A DNA stretch of 64,000 nt from Chrysaora quinquecirrha (lineage: Eukaryota; Cnidaria; Scyphozoa; Semaeostomeae; Pelagiidae): assembly GCA_014526335.1 (NCBI GenBank), contig JACTAT010000030.1:520946-584945 (forward strand). Reading direction: 5' to 3'. The notes below the pieces were generated by a model. That model ran no database searches, was not told where the DNA came from, and worked only from the letters and a program-made list of their open reading frames with translations. Below, piece by piece: positions 47,531-59,648 of this stretch (position 1 is its first letter; each line of letters starts with the position of its first letter). Position numbers and translations under genes: made by a program.

Positions 47531-47789
47531 CCCTACAACATATACCTACCTATGATATAGGTCCCACGTCGCAGGTGACCCGTCGGGAGCATGACATATC
47601 CACAGACCTATCGTCGGACGCGTCGCTTCGTTACGACCTCCTACACAGACCTGTACGCTGCTACTTCACAGTTGCTAGTGCACAGTGACATATTACCTTC
47701 CTACAACTACTAGTGCAGTGCCGTAGGTTGTTGGCCCACTACTTACAGGGTACATCTTTGATGTGGACCTGCATTCTATAGCTACTCCA
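47531..47789. other. degenerate edge of the minisatellite, then unassigned
   Basis: Scattered CTAC/GTAGG-like motifs decay away from the 65-bp array. Nothing else is recognisable before Helitron B sequence starts. Confidence 0.4.
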
Positions 47790-49173
47790 AATGGAGGAAA
47801 TTGCAAAACTAATCGATTTTCTTACTCAGAAGTATTGCTGTAAATGCCTCCTAAAATTTCTTCAAAAAGTTGGATATTATTTCTGCTGTTGATTCCACGA
47901 TTATTTCTCATGATTTATCACGCATCCTGACTCTTTTGTATACTGTCTTTGGATTTTCTTCCGCTCAGAGGAATAACAGCTCAAAAGAAACTTTAACTTA
48001 ATTTTGAATCTTACGAGGAATCTTGCCCATATTCTTTCGGGTTTCAAGAAGAGTTCTTGCTTTGATGAGCTTCAGAAATCCCCATGGTAAGAGTTGTGTT
48101 TTGCTCTCAGTTTCGTCTAAATTTTTCCACTAATAACGCAGTTAAAAATTTTAAATCACTGTGCACTCAATGTAAACAAAATAAACACGTAATGAAACTC
48201 AAATAGGCCTAAATTTTTGTGGGTTCCTTGAAAAAGTCAGAGCAGAGTTCAAACACAAAAAAGTCGAGATTTAGTGAGTAGAATATTTTTTTTATGAAGG
48301 ACATTTAGAATTGAAGTTTTGGAGTTTTCTGTTGGATAGGAAAAAAGGAAGGATTATTGAATTTACCCAGGAGTAATTTTGCATAAGATAGAATTTTAAT
48401 TAAGTGCAGACAGGTCATAAACATTTTGTGAAGTTATAGTTCAAGTTGACAGAACACAGTCAGAGATATCCCTCACCTCTCAATACCACTTGCTCACTAT
48501 GGTATGGTGATAATGATGATGAAGATTGTGATGATTGTGATGATTGTGATGATGCTGCTGATGATGATGATAATGGGATTATGATTAAGATGATGATGAT
48601 GATGATGATGATTATTATTATTATTGTGATTGTGGTCTACAAACAATTTTTCAGCTCAGACAAATGGGACAACAGGACCTGTTAGATTACTTTCTTGGGT
48701 CTCCTTACTCAACAGAAAATACCAACATTTACCCACAGTTTTGTATCTTCAATCAATGATTGTTTTGATTTTGCTAATGATGTTTATTTCAGGAGACTAG
48801 CTTTTAACTTTAAGCCTGCTATGCAGGCAACCAGTACCATAGTACCAGATTAGCCTTGGCAAGACAAGATTCTTCCTTCGAAGAATTCAATCAATGATTG
48901 TTTTGATTTTGCTAATGATGTTTATTTCAGAAGACTAGCTTTTAACTTTAAGCCTGCTTCCATGAGCAGCCAGTTTACCATAGTACCAGATTAGCCTTGG
49001 CAAGACAAGATTCTTCCTTCCGGAAGGTTAGCCTTCATGGGAACCATGTGACCTGTCTACCATCGCTGAAGTTCAGCTAGAGTCCGGGAGGTTAGTCCTC
49101 TATGGCATCCTGTAAACCTCCCGGACCGGACTCTGGCGAAACTGGTTCATGAACAACAGGCTTAAAGTTAAAA
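47790..49173 (+). mobile_element. Helitron B remnants (5'-truncated, with two partial palindromes)
   Basis: Starts inside the family B body (CTCCAAATGGAGGAAATTGC) without the 5' end, then a microsatellite (48500-48620) and CTTGGGTCTCCTTACTC. CTAG plus CTTTTAACTTTAAGCCTGC occurs twice (48797 and 48935), because the segment CAATCAATGATTG...TTTATTTCAG is duplicated. The second partial palindrome ends CAGGCTTAAAGTTAAAA, meeting B8. Confidence 0.75.
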
Positions 49174-50357
49174 TCTCTATTACTAATATTCTTATTATGC
49201 AAATGAGATGCCCCATTGTTATGGCCCTTTGTTCGATTACACAAGAAAGGCTTTTTCCCTGGGCTACCTAGAGATGCGCTTTTTTCTTTAATCGATCCCG
49301 TTTCTGGTCGGACACTGTTTAAAGATTTTGCTAAGCGTTTTAAAACCTAGAAGTTGGTTAAAATTTCGATTTTCTCTCCGCTCGAAAAAGTTTTGATTTT
49401 GATGGCGGCCATCCATTGTGTTCCCTTCACTGCACGCACAGTGATTCTTTTGTCCTCGGAAGTTTTTCCTAATTGCTCAGTTGATGTTGACATGAGCTGA
49501 AATTTGCAGCTAAACTTACTCAGTATTTCAAATGGAGGAAACATTCAAAATTTACTCAATTTTTACTCAAAATCTTGCTGTAAAATTCTCCTAAAATTTC
49601 TGCAGCAAGTTGGACATTATTTCTGCTGTTGATTCCACAAATATTCTCAAGATTTATCACGCATCCCGACTCTTTTGTTGTCTCTAAAAAACATTTCTTA
49701 GAGGTCAAACGAAACTGATTCATTTTGGAATCTTACCGATATTTTTTCGGGTTTCAAGAAGAGTTCTTGCTTTGAAAGCTCCAGAAATCGCCAGGGTGAG
49801 AATTTTGTTTTGCTGTTTCGTCTAAAATTTTTCTACTGATAACGCACAGTTGAAAAATTTTAATGCACTGTGCATGCAACACAATGGAAAAAACTCAGAG
49901 GGCCTATAGGCCTACCCTATGAAACTCAAAGGCCTAAAATTTTTGGGTTCTTTTAAAAGTCAGAGTTTGAACACAAAAAGTCGACATCTAGTGAGATAGA
50001 CTATTTGTTGCTGATGTAGGAAGTTTGAAATTGAAGTTTTGGAGTTTTTGTGGGATGATATGGGAAGATTTTGAACTTACCAGGCAGTAATTTTGCCTGT
50101 AATAGGATTTCAAGTGCAGACAGGTCATAAAACATTTTGTTACATTATAGTTCAAGTAGATGGAACACAGTCAAAGATTTCCATCACCTCCATGTATATC
50201 ACTTTCTCACAATGATATGGTCATGATGATGATAATGATGATGACCATAGTGATGACCATAGTGATGATTGTGATGATGATGACAATAATGTTCTTTTTT
50301 GTCCACAGTTTAATACCCTTTTATCAATTCTCCAATGTGTTAACCATTACAAGTAGA
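49174..50357 (+). mobile_element. Helitron B copy B8
   Basis: TCTCTATTACTAATATTC after A; a diverged body with deletions, a short microsatellite (50218-50290), ending at AAGTAGA before the palindrome. Confidence 0.78.
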
Positions 50358-50746
50358 CTAGCTTTTTAAATTGATGCCCGCGATGCGGGCAAGCTTTTTA
50401 CCTTGACACCCGCAATACGGGTGAATATTAGTACCAGTTTAGCCTTGGAAAGACAAGATACCACTCAACTGCCTTTTAACTTGCTGCCTTTTAACTTACA
50501 GCCTTCTGAACTTTCGCTAGAGTCCGGGGAGGTTAGCTCCCCATGGCATCCCACAACCTCCCGGACTCTAGCGAAAGTTCAGAAGGCTGTAAGTTAAAAG
50601 GCAGCTAGTTAAAAGGCAGTTGAGTGGTATCTTGTCTTTCCAAGGCTAAACTATTATTATTCACCGCATTGCGGTGTCATAAAACTCACCGCATTGCGGT
50701 GTCAAGGTAAAAAGCTTGCCCGCATCGCGGGCATCAATTTAAAAAG
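50358..50746. repeat. palindrome of twin Helitron 3' ends (B8)
   Basis: Both arms carry hairpin GCCCGCATCGCGGGC-type sequence followed by ATCAATTTAAAAAG; the left arm keeps CTAG (50358-50361), the right arm does not. The middle has CTTTCGCTAGAGTCCGG and its complement. The right arm has an extra tandem CACCGCATTGCGGTGTC hairpin (twice). Confidence 0.82.
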
Positions 50747-52103
50747 ATTAAAGGACTAACCTCCCTTGACTCTAGCGAAAGTTCAGCGATGGTAGACAGG
50801 TCACATGGTTCCCGTGAAGGCGATGAATTCTTTGAAGGAAGAATCTTGTCTTGCCAAGGCTAATCTGGTACTATGGTAAAATAGTCTTCTGAAATAAACA
50901 TCAATAGCAAAATCAAAACAATCATTGATTTAAGATACAAAACTGTGGGTGAAATTTGGATATTTTCTGTTGAGTAAGGAGACCCAAGAAACTATAATCA
51001 TCATAATCATCATTATCATGATCATCATCACCATCACCATCTTAATCATAATCACATCATCATCAACACCAGCATCATCACAACGATCATCAAAAGCGTT
51101 ATTATCATCATCATCACCATAATTTTCATCATGTCATCAAAATCATCTGAGTCATCATCATCATTATCATTATCATCATCATGTCATCAAAATCCTCTTC
51201 TCCTATCCAACAGAGAACTCCAAAGCTTTAATTTCAAATTTCCTTCATAAAAAATATCTCTATTACTAAATCTCTACTTTTTTGTGCTTGAACTCTGAGT
51301 TTTTCAACGAAGCCAGAAAATTTTAGGCCTATTTGAGTTTCAAACGTATTTGTTTTGTTTACATTGTGTACACCAGTGATTTAAAACTGCGTTATTAGTG
51401 GAAAAAATTTAGACAAAACTGAGAGCAAAACACAACTCTTACTGTGGGGATTTCTGATGCTTATCAAAGTGAGAACTCTTCTTGACACGCGAAAAAATAT
51501 GGGTAAGATTCCTAAAAGATTCCAAAATAAATTAAAGCGTCTTTGAGCTGTTTTTCCTCTAAGCGGAAGAAGATCCAAAGACAGGACGAAAGAGTCGGGA
51601 TGCGTGATAAATCATGAGAAATATTCGTGGAATCAACAGCAGAAATGATACCAACATTTTGAAGAAATTTAGAAGACATTTACAGCAATACTTCTGAGTA
51701 AGAAAATCGAGTAGTTTTGCAATTTCCTCCATTTGAACTACTGAAATAATTTTAGGCCGAATGGCAGCTCAACAACATAAACAGCCAATTAAGAGAAAAA
51801 ACTTCCGCAGGACAAAAGAATCACTGTGCGTGCAGTGAAAGGAACATAATAGATGGCCGCCATCAAAGTCAAAACTTTTTTGAGCCGAGAGAAAATCGAA
51901 ATTTTAACCAACTTATAGGTTTCAAAACGCTTAGAAAAATCTTAAAACAATGTCCGGCCAGAAACGTGATGGATTAAAGAAAAAAGGCAATCTCTAGGTG
52001 GCCCAGGGAAAAAGCCTTTCATGTCCGACCGTTTATTAGGCTCAGTACGGGGAGCAGAACAATGGAAACCTCATTAGCATAATAAGAATATTAGTAATAG
52101 AGA
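50747..52103 (-). mobile_element. Helitron B copy B9, inverted
   Basis: On the minus strand it starts TCTCTATTACTAATATTC at 52103 and runs through the body, an ATC/GAT microsatellite (about 51000-51190) and half a palindrome (50755-50882). A 14-bp family B 5' fragment (TCTCTATTACTAAA) at 51257 interrupts it, followed by TCTCTAC. Its opposite orientation to B8 makes 49174-52103 a large inverted repeat. Confidence 0.78.
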
Positions 52104-52998
52104 ATAGCCCTTGCCCGTGTAATACCACCCCCTCATGAGGACCACCGCCTCCGATGAACTCTGCCAATAACAAATTCCACCTAAAAGGCACTGTGCGTTG
52201 AGGTGGCTATATTTGCTGTTAATCTAAATGTTGATCTTAATCTTAATGTTAGTCTAGTCTTAATTTTAGTCTTCAACTTGAGTGGAATCTTAATCTTAAC
52301 TTCTACTTAAATTGAAATCTTAACCTTAATCTTAATCTAAATGTTAATCTTACTCAGAATCTAAATCTCAATTTTAATCTTTATCTTACTCTTAATCTTA
52401 TTGTTATATTAATCTTAATACTAGCCTTTGTAAATCTTGAACTTCATCTTAATATTAGTCTTAGTCTGTGTTAGTCTTGGTCTAAATATCAGTCTTTCAT
52501 TTCTGAACTTAAACTTAAAGTTATTCTTAATTTGTAAACCGAAGCTTTTCAAATTTTCAAATCAGTCTTAATCTGAACCTTTATGTTAATCCTGATGTAA
52601 ATCTGAAATAACATTGGAACTTAAAATTAATGTAAATGTTGTTGTTTATCACCACATGCAATAATGTCAATCTCAAACTTTATCATCATCTTAATTCATC
52701 TTCATACTCTTAGATGCCGAATAAACGTCCCCCCATTTATAAATTTTGAGTTTTTTCCTCCACCCGCAGGGCCTTATTAGGACCCCCTATTTATTAATTT
52801 TCGAAGAAAAAATTTCACTTGTGAAAAGGTGAAACTACGTTTATTAATTTTCCCCCAACTCCGGACCTTATAATGACCCCCTGTTTATTAAAAATTCGAA
52901 AACAAGTCCCACCCCCAACGATTAGGACCCCCATTTATTTGGTACCACAGCTGCCACAAAATTGGTTGCTAGGCACTTACCATTTTAGTATATACAGA
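52104..52998 (-). mobile_element. Helitron A copy A5, internally deleted
   Basis: The minus-strand 3' end (GAGGCGGTGGTCC, CCTCATGAGG, GGGCAAGGGCTAT) abuts the 5' end of B9 at 52103. The 5' end is TCTGTATATACTAAAATGG at 52998. It keeps the hexamer tract (52215-52620) and GGGGGTCC sequences but has no tRNA-like modules. More diverged than A1/A2, so an older copy. Confidence 0.78.
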
Positions 52999-53090
52999 TG
53001 ATGATGATGTTGATGATGATGATGATGATGATTATGATGATCATGATCATGATGATGATGAAGAAGATGATGACAGTCTTCATCATACTA
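52999..53090. repeat. GAT microsatellite
   Basis: Imperfect (GAT)n at the 5' boundary of Helitron A5. Reading frames through it on both strands are artefacts. Confidence 0.9.
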
Positions 53091-53375
53091 GGTTGTTGTT
53101 GTTGTAAAAAGCTAGTTCTTACTTTTATGAGATTGTTGTTTGCACAAGGTTTGAGCCATCTCTTGGCAAAATTTGCCATCAAGCTCGGTTGGACCCAGAC
53201 AGGCCAATCTGGACAGCTTGTTTCCTGAGGAAGCCCGTTCAGACTTTAGTAAACTCACCTTGAACTAAGAGTTACATAGCGATCTACCTTTTATGTAATC
53301 AAAATGTAATGTTTACGACCTGTGCCAGTGTTACGACTAACTTGAGTGACCTGTTCGTGTTCCGAAAGAAGGTGC
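53091..53375. other. unassigned sequence
   Basis: No supported feature between the microsatellite and the next MITE. Confidence 0.35.
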
Positions 53376-53377
53376 TA

Positions 53378-53641
53378 CAATCCTCGCCGAAACTCTTGAC
53401 ACATGTTACAGAAAATTGGAACGCCAACGAACGACTGACAGTCCCAGCTCCCCCCTCCCCCCAATCCAATGTTGGTACAGTTTGTAAAGTGCCAGGAGTC
53501 ATAGTTATCAATTCCCAACATTGAATTTGGGGGGAAGGGGGGTGTAATGCTAGAAAAGCGACATTGAAAGGAAAGTGAGCGGATTTTTCTCCAAAAATCT
53601 TGAAATTTTCTGTTTGTGTCAACAGGTTTCGGCAAGGATTG
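53378..53641. mobile_element. TA-target MITE (mariner-like ends), 264 bp
   Basis: Left end CAATCCTCGCCGAAAC...TTGACACA...CAGAAAATT; the reverse complement of the right end is CAATCCTTGCCGAAAC...TTGACACA...CAGAAAATT. TA flanks both sides (53376-53377, 53642-53643). An inner inverted pair (CCCCCCAATCCAATGTTGG and partner) makes the centre fold back. No coding capacity. Confidence 0.8.
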
Positions 53642-53719
53642 TAGTAATGAGCCTCGAATGGATGCAAAAGCTTCCCATTGATGCGTGCTTTGCGGCATAC
53701 GCATGACTGACGAGCCTCT

Positions 53720-54160
53720 CTTTAGTTACTGAATCATATCATATCTTCTTCGTACGTGCACAGAAATATTACTAGGTCCTAATCGTGTAATTTTATTCAG
53801 GAAGATTGCCAAACAATAGATGCAACCCTTTTTATCAAGAACATAGCAATGCTGTCGCAATGTGCGAAGGATGGCGGTACAACGCTTACCATAGAGTGTT
53901 TGCAAGAATTTGCAACAATGAAACAATGATTTCACAAATGAATCCATGTCCAACAGTGCAACAGCTGCAGCAAAACTGATTATGATCATGATTGTCATGG
54001 TTATCAAAATGATCAGGACCACGAAGATGATGAGGATGACCATGATTATCACAATGATCATGACCATGACAATAACGACAACGATAATGATAATAACATG
54101 CTGAATCTGATGGTGATGATGTCAATGATTATGATCATGATGATATTGATGGTGTTGCTG
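53720..54160 (-). repeat. dispersed repeat related to 'C', plus GAT/ATC microsatellite
   Basis: About 53822-53900, reversed, shares GCGTTGTACCGCCA and CATTGCGACAGCATTGC with 61835-61890. Next to it, 53970-54150 is an imperfect GATCATGA-type microsatellite. Frames here are artefacts. Confidence 0.6.
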
Positions 54161-54947
54161 ATCGCAGTTTCGTTCGCTCGAATCCCCCGAACACATCACC
54201 TTAAATTCTAGACAGCACTGGACCCAGATTCCTTGATCGTGGTGTTAAGAATGTTTACTATGCTAAATGGCAACATGCCAATGTTAATGAAGTAAACAAC
54301 TACGATTCATCAAATCGTTTGTTTTCACGACTACGGCACTTCGGCTATTTCTAAACAAGCACAAATTTGAAAAACAGTATTTCCAGAAATACTAAAAAAT
54401 CCTAAATATTTATGTTTTCAAGTTTTTGTAGAATTGTTTGCCTTTGAATATTGCATCGAATTTTTTAGATTTGCAGACATTCACTGATTGCTATAATTTT
54501 CTCGATTCCCCAATTTGCATACATAGCTAGTTTTAAGATTTTGTGTGATTTTCAATGAAGAGGAGAGAACGGAGAGAGCTTGTGGCGTAATAGAAACTCT
54601 TGCCAAGTTTATTGACATCTTAAATGAAGATTGTCGAGACCCTGGCTGGCTTGAATAAACAAACGATCTCCCGACCTAATTGCCAATGAGTAATCACCAC
54701 TAATCGCTACTTTAACAGTTGATTGCCATTCGAAAACATGTTTATGTCGACTTTCACGCACAATTCATGTAAATTAAGCCTAGCAGTGATTTTTGCTCAA
54801 TCATTATCAGTGTATTTGAAATATTATACGATAGTCATATTTATATCAGCCTGAAAAATTTTTGATCCAAAATTGAGGGATAGATCCAACCTCGTCCCCA
54901 GGGCGAATAGGCCTCTACGTGAAACTCCGCTGTCCATATTCGACCCT
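54161..54947. other. unassigned sequence
   Basis: AT-rich, no repeat or gene I can support. Confidence 0.4.
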
Positions 54948-54949
54948 TA

Positions 54950-55648
54950 CCGTGGCTGATTTGGACAACTTAGTCCTTATCTAAGACTGGCGGTAAGACT
55001 GGCGGCCGCTTATCATGATAGGCGGCCGCCTGTTTTAAGATAGGCGGCCGCCTGTTTGTAGATAAGCGGCCGCTTGTTTAAGATGAGCGGCCGCTTGTTT
55101 TGAGATGGGCGGCCGCTTGTTTTGAGATGAGCGGCCGCTTGTTTTGAGATCTCTCTTGGTCTGTATTTTGTTTGTTTGAAGAAACTTAGTCTTTTCTGGT
55201 CAGTATTTTCTTTACACGTTTACACGTGGTTTTATTATTATTTGACATATGGAGAATGAACACAATTTTAGCATTAACCGAAGACCTGGTAACATACTAT
55301 TCAAATCTGAAAACACTAAGCAATAAAGAAATATGTACTTTGATTAATAAAAACCATCAAAGAGATTTAACTTTCGTCAATTGAGGTACATTCGAAAAAG
55401 ACTTGGCTTAAAAAGGTGCGACGAAGTTCCATTTAACGACTTGATCAATTTACAGACCAAAAACAACAACTTACAGACCAGAAAGACAATTTGTAGACGG
55501 AAAACAATATGCAGAACACGTGAGGCAAGAACAAGCGGCCGCCTATCTTTAAACAGGCGGCCGCCTATCCTGATAAGCGGCCGCCTATTTTGCCGCCAGT
55601 CTTACCGCCAGTCTTAGATAAGGACTAAGTTGTCCAAATCAGCCACGG
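54950..55648. mobile_element. MITE with NotI-site minisatellites, 699 bp
   Basis: Perfect TIRs of about 56 bp beginning CCGTGGCTGATTTGGAC, with TA outside both ends (54948-54949, 55649-55650). Inside each TIR lie arrays of a ~22-bp unit centred on GCGGCCGC: seven on the left (about 55000-55150), three on the right (about 55533-55600). The 380-bp centre is AT-rich; a 78-codon frame there is unrecognised. No transposase. Confidence 0.88.
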
Positions 55649-55650
55649 TA

Positions 55651-55870
55651 CTTGCAGGCTATTACTAAAAGCAGGAACGGGGAATATCACCTGTATCCAT
55701 GACATCGCATCCCCACATAATGTGCTCATCCTTCGCACGCCTGCCTGAAAATACAAATGGGAATCATTCAGTCAGTCAGGAACGTTGTTTACAATTTGAT
55801 AATAATTGCCACTTCAATGAACGAGCAAAGAGTTAACGGAATGCCTTTTGTTACGCGTTTTGAGGAACGT
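55651..55870. other. short spacer
   Basis: Between the NotI MITE and the G-rich fold-back element; nothing recognised. Confidence 0.35.
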
Positions 55871-58100
55871 ATCTGCGGGAACGAGCGGGAATCAGCGGAA
55901 CGGGCGGGAATCAGCGGAACGAGCGGGAACGAGCGGGAATCAGCGGGAACGGGCGGGAACGAGCGGGAATGACCGGGAATCAGCGGGAACGAGCGGGAAA
56001 TGAGAATCAGGGAACGAGCGGGAATGACCGGGAATCAGCGGAACGAACGAGCGGGCGGGAACGGCGGGAATGACCGGGAATCAGCGGGAACGGGCGGGAA
56101 CGAGCGGGAATGACCGGGAATCAGCGGGAACGGGCGGTAACGGGCGGGAACGAGCGGGAATCACCGGGAATCAGCGGAAACGGGCGGGAATCAGCGGGAA
56201 CGGAGGGTTCTAAGATTCAAAAAAGATCGAAAATAAATATTAAATGACAAAGATTTATAAGCTTAATGCCTGCCAAATCGAATCGTCATTTTCAAATACT
56301 AATTAGGAAAAAAGAAGAAATTGAAAATATCACTAAATTTACTTTAAAAATTTTAAAATCGAAAACACAAAAAATGCAACAATTTTAGGATTGGAAAACA
56401 ACGATATTTTGATAACAAACGTTTACATGTGCGTAAACACGAGATCTTGAAGTGGAGTAAATGAAATCAATGAAATTGCATAACCGAAACAACATGATCG
56501 CCTACCGGAAGCAGCCGGAAGCCGAGTAACTTGAACTTCTGTAAACTTGTGACACAACACAAAGGATTGAATTTTTTCATGACACTATATCATTTGATAC
56601 ATGGTCAAAATCAAAACAGTAAGATACAAGTTAAAAATTGAAATTGAAAATTAAAAGTAATAACAAACTAAGAATTTTTGGGTGGACAAATTATTTAAAA
56701 TATTGAAGTTTTCAAGATAAATAGAAAAATAAAGATGAAGGTTTATTTTATTCAAGTTCAGCCTCGCGACCCCACAGCACAGTTGAAAACGAGGGCAAAT
56801 CACTCCAAAAATCTCGTCCACTTTTTGAAAAAGGCTACTATTGTTATTTTGAAAATCCTTTAATAATTTTCAGGAAATTCTAGTGTTCTTTTGTGAAAAT
56901 CCCAAAAATCTCGTCCAGTTATAAGGAAAGTGATTTGCCCCTCGGTGGAAAAATAAGGAAATATGCAATTGGAGTACGAGTAGCGCAGGAATGACCTGTG
57001 TAATACAAGGGGGATTGCTGCAAAAAGGTGATTTCGTGATCATAGGAATGCAAAGTTGTGCCAAGTTTAGCGGAAGAAAGTATGAGAAGTTGAAAATGAA
57101 TGAATGCATAGCCTGAACCGAACCAAAAGAAAGGGCCTATAATTACGATGTCTTCTTGTACTAAAATAGGTACCAAACACATTGATGGACTTCAAATTCT
57201 AAATTCTACAACATTTTACTGATTTTACGTTTCTGTGTACTGTAATGCTTTTTTCAGGAACTGTAGTGTTCGAAAGCCCCAAACCATATTCATAAAATCT
57301 TTTTCTAATTCACAAAATTTGGGGATTTTTATTTAACATAAGAAACGGTACCAAATGATTAAAGAGCAAAGTTTCTCATAGAAAAAAGAAAATAACTATT
57401 TTTTGCACAACAAAACTCTAAGAATGTAAAGTTAAACTACGTAATAAATTCCAAATATTAAATTCAATTACGATCACGAATTGTCCTAAAATTTCCGAGA
57501 TTTTGTTTTCATTTGTCATTAGGTAAATAGGTATGTTGTTGTTCTCAAGTTGGAATATCTCTAATTGAGGGAAAAATAATGAAGGAATTCAATCATTTGT
57601 GTTGTGTCACATGTTTACAGAAGCTCAAGTTACTCGGCTTCCCGATTCTTCCGGTAGGCGATCATGTTGTTTCGGTCATGCAATTTCATTTACTCCACTT
57701 CAAGAATCTCGTGTTTACGCACATGTAAACGATTGTTATCAAAATATCGTTGTTTTCCAATCCTAAAATTGTTACAATTTTTGTGTGTTCGATTTTAAAA
57801 TTTTTAAAGTAAATTTAGTGATATTTTCAATTCTTCTTTTTTCCTAATTAGTATTTGAAAATGACGATTCGATTTGGCAGGCATTAAGCTTATAAATCTT
57901 TGTCATTTAATATTTATTTTTCGATCTTTTGTGACTCTTAGAACCCTCCGTTCCCGCTGATTCCCGCCCGTTCCCGCTGATTCCCGGTGATTCCCGCTCG
58001 TTCCCGCTCGTTCCCGCCCGTTCCCGCTGATTCCCGGTCATTCCCGCTCGTTCCCGCTGATTCCCGCTCGTTACACGAAACCCCGCTGATTCCCGCTTAT
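55871..58100. mobile_element. large fold-back element with G-rich decamer ends (2.2 kb)
   Basis: Left arm: a 10-bp minisatellite alternating GGGAACGAGC, GGGAATCAGC, GGGAACGGGC and GGGAATGACC (55877-56205), then about 380 bp of AT-rich DNA (56220-56590). The right arm repeats both in reverse order and complement (about 57580-57940, then 57950-58095). The inverted AT-rich part includes GATCGCCTACCGGAAG and its complement. The centre (56600-57580) has no recognisable gene. I infer a fold-back transposon; exact ends are unclear. Confidence 0.78.
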
Positions 58101-58500
58101 AACTACATTCAATAAAGCCCTTCCACCTCTATGTCGTATAATCAAAAACCGCTGGGACATCCTTAAACTGAAACCAAACTTCAGTGATATTTTTCAAGAA
58201 CCAGGTATGGTAGCCTACCGTCGACCTGAGAACATAAAAGAATTGATAGGAAGCAACAAGATAATTAGACAGGGTATTTTGGCCTGCAATCTAAGGAAGT
58301 GCCTAACCTTTGTTTTTAAACTTGATTCCCGGTAAATCGACCACGCTGAATCGTTTAAGACCAGGAGCAAAATCGAAAAATGCTTCTATCACGTGATATA
58401 CGAAGTCATGATGACGTCATAAAAATATACCTTTTACCCATTTTAATTTGCTTAATAGCCGCTTAATATGAAAGAGAATGGTAAAAATGGATAGAACACA
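58101..58500. other. unassigned sequence
   Basis: No feature I can support between the fold-back element and a tandem duplication. Confidence 0.35.
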
Positions 58501-58504
58501 TCGA

Positions 58505-58832
58505 GAGCTTGATGCTTGTATTACAATTTGCAATAAAACTAGTGTTATAGCTTATGTAGAGGCCTGGTACCAATTACTCCAGTCTAAAAATAGCAGAAGG
58601 GGGCATTCCTCAGTTGGGGCACAAATCATATCTTTTTTAGCTCGTCAAACTGCCTGTTTTCATCAAATTTGATGCTTGTATTACAATTTGCAATAAAACT
58701 AGTGTTGTAGCTTATGTAGAGCTCTGGCACCAATTATCCCAATCTAAAAGTAGCACAAGGGGGCATTTCTCAGTTTAGGTCTATATCTTATCTTTTTCAG
58801 CGTATCAAATTACCCCCTTTCGCCAAATTTGA
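58505..58832 (+). repeat. two-copy tandem duplication, about 162 bp
   Basis: GATGCTTGTATTACAATTTGC starts a unit near 58510 and again near 58671; the two copies differ by about 10-15%. Function unknown. Confidence 0.85.
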
Positions 58833-59196
58833 TACTGGTAACATAAAATGCACAATTGTTTCACCAACATCCCCATTATGAAAGGACCTGTGTTACGCCA
58901 CGACTTAGTTGGCCTAACGATTTTGAGTTCTTTTGGACTCCGAGGATAATTTTATATATACGAGTGAATAAATAACGGAAACTTACGACCTCAAGGCTTG
59001 ACTTGAAGACTCTTGAATAAACTTTAAAACACTTGGGTCGGCAACAGCGACTGCCAGGGCAACTGATATCATCTGCGCGGCAGAACGTACAAAATATCGG
59101 CAGGATTCGGCAGGGATAACTCCAAAAACAACAAGCTTCGTCACACAGCTATAATATCAATCTTATTACTACACCTTCAAACTTATTTGATCGGGT

Positions 59197-59270
59197 GAGC
59201 GCGCGGCGCTCTTACTTTTACTTTCGACTGAGCGCGCGGCGCTCTTACTCCGACTGAGCGCGCGGCGCTC
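59197..59270. repeat. three tandem GC-rich hairpins
   Basis: GAGCGCGCGGCGCTC occurs at 59197, 59230 and 59256; each is a 6-bp stem with a GCG loop, in otherwise AT-rich DNA. Confidence 0.9.
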
Positions 59271-59648
59271 CTACTGCCACTGCCTCAACTCACTACTCAG
59301 GTAAATATTTAAACATTATGTAACTAAGGTAAATATTAGCAAGACAATAAGAAAGTGCTAAAATTAACTAAATAAGGAAAGTGCAGAATTACGTCAACCA
59401 ATCACACACAAGTATCTACAAACACACAATGAAAGTAAAGTCTTCCTGGTTATAACTACTGTATGGTTGCTCAGCAATCAAACAAACAAAATAAACAGTA
59501 ATGATAAAATGATCACGCAGTAAAGTTCAAAGTTCATACAGCTAAAAAGGTCAAAGTACATAACTACACTTCAGGGTACTGAATAAAGGATCACTGGTCG
59601 AAAAAACCTTTAACGACTCAACAACTAGTAACGTTTGATCGATCAGTT

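Noticed and set aside
53299..53704. Overlapping frames of about 110-120 codons on the minus strand
   Set aside because: They run through a 264-bp MITE with inverted repeats; both strands and two frames are open, a sign of chance.
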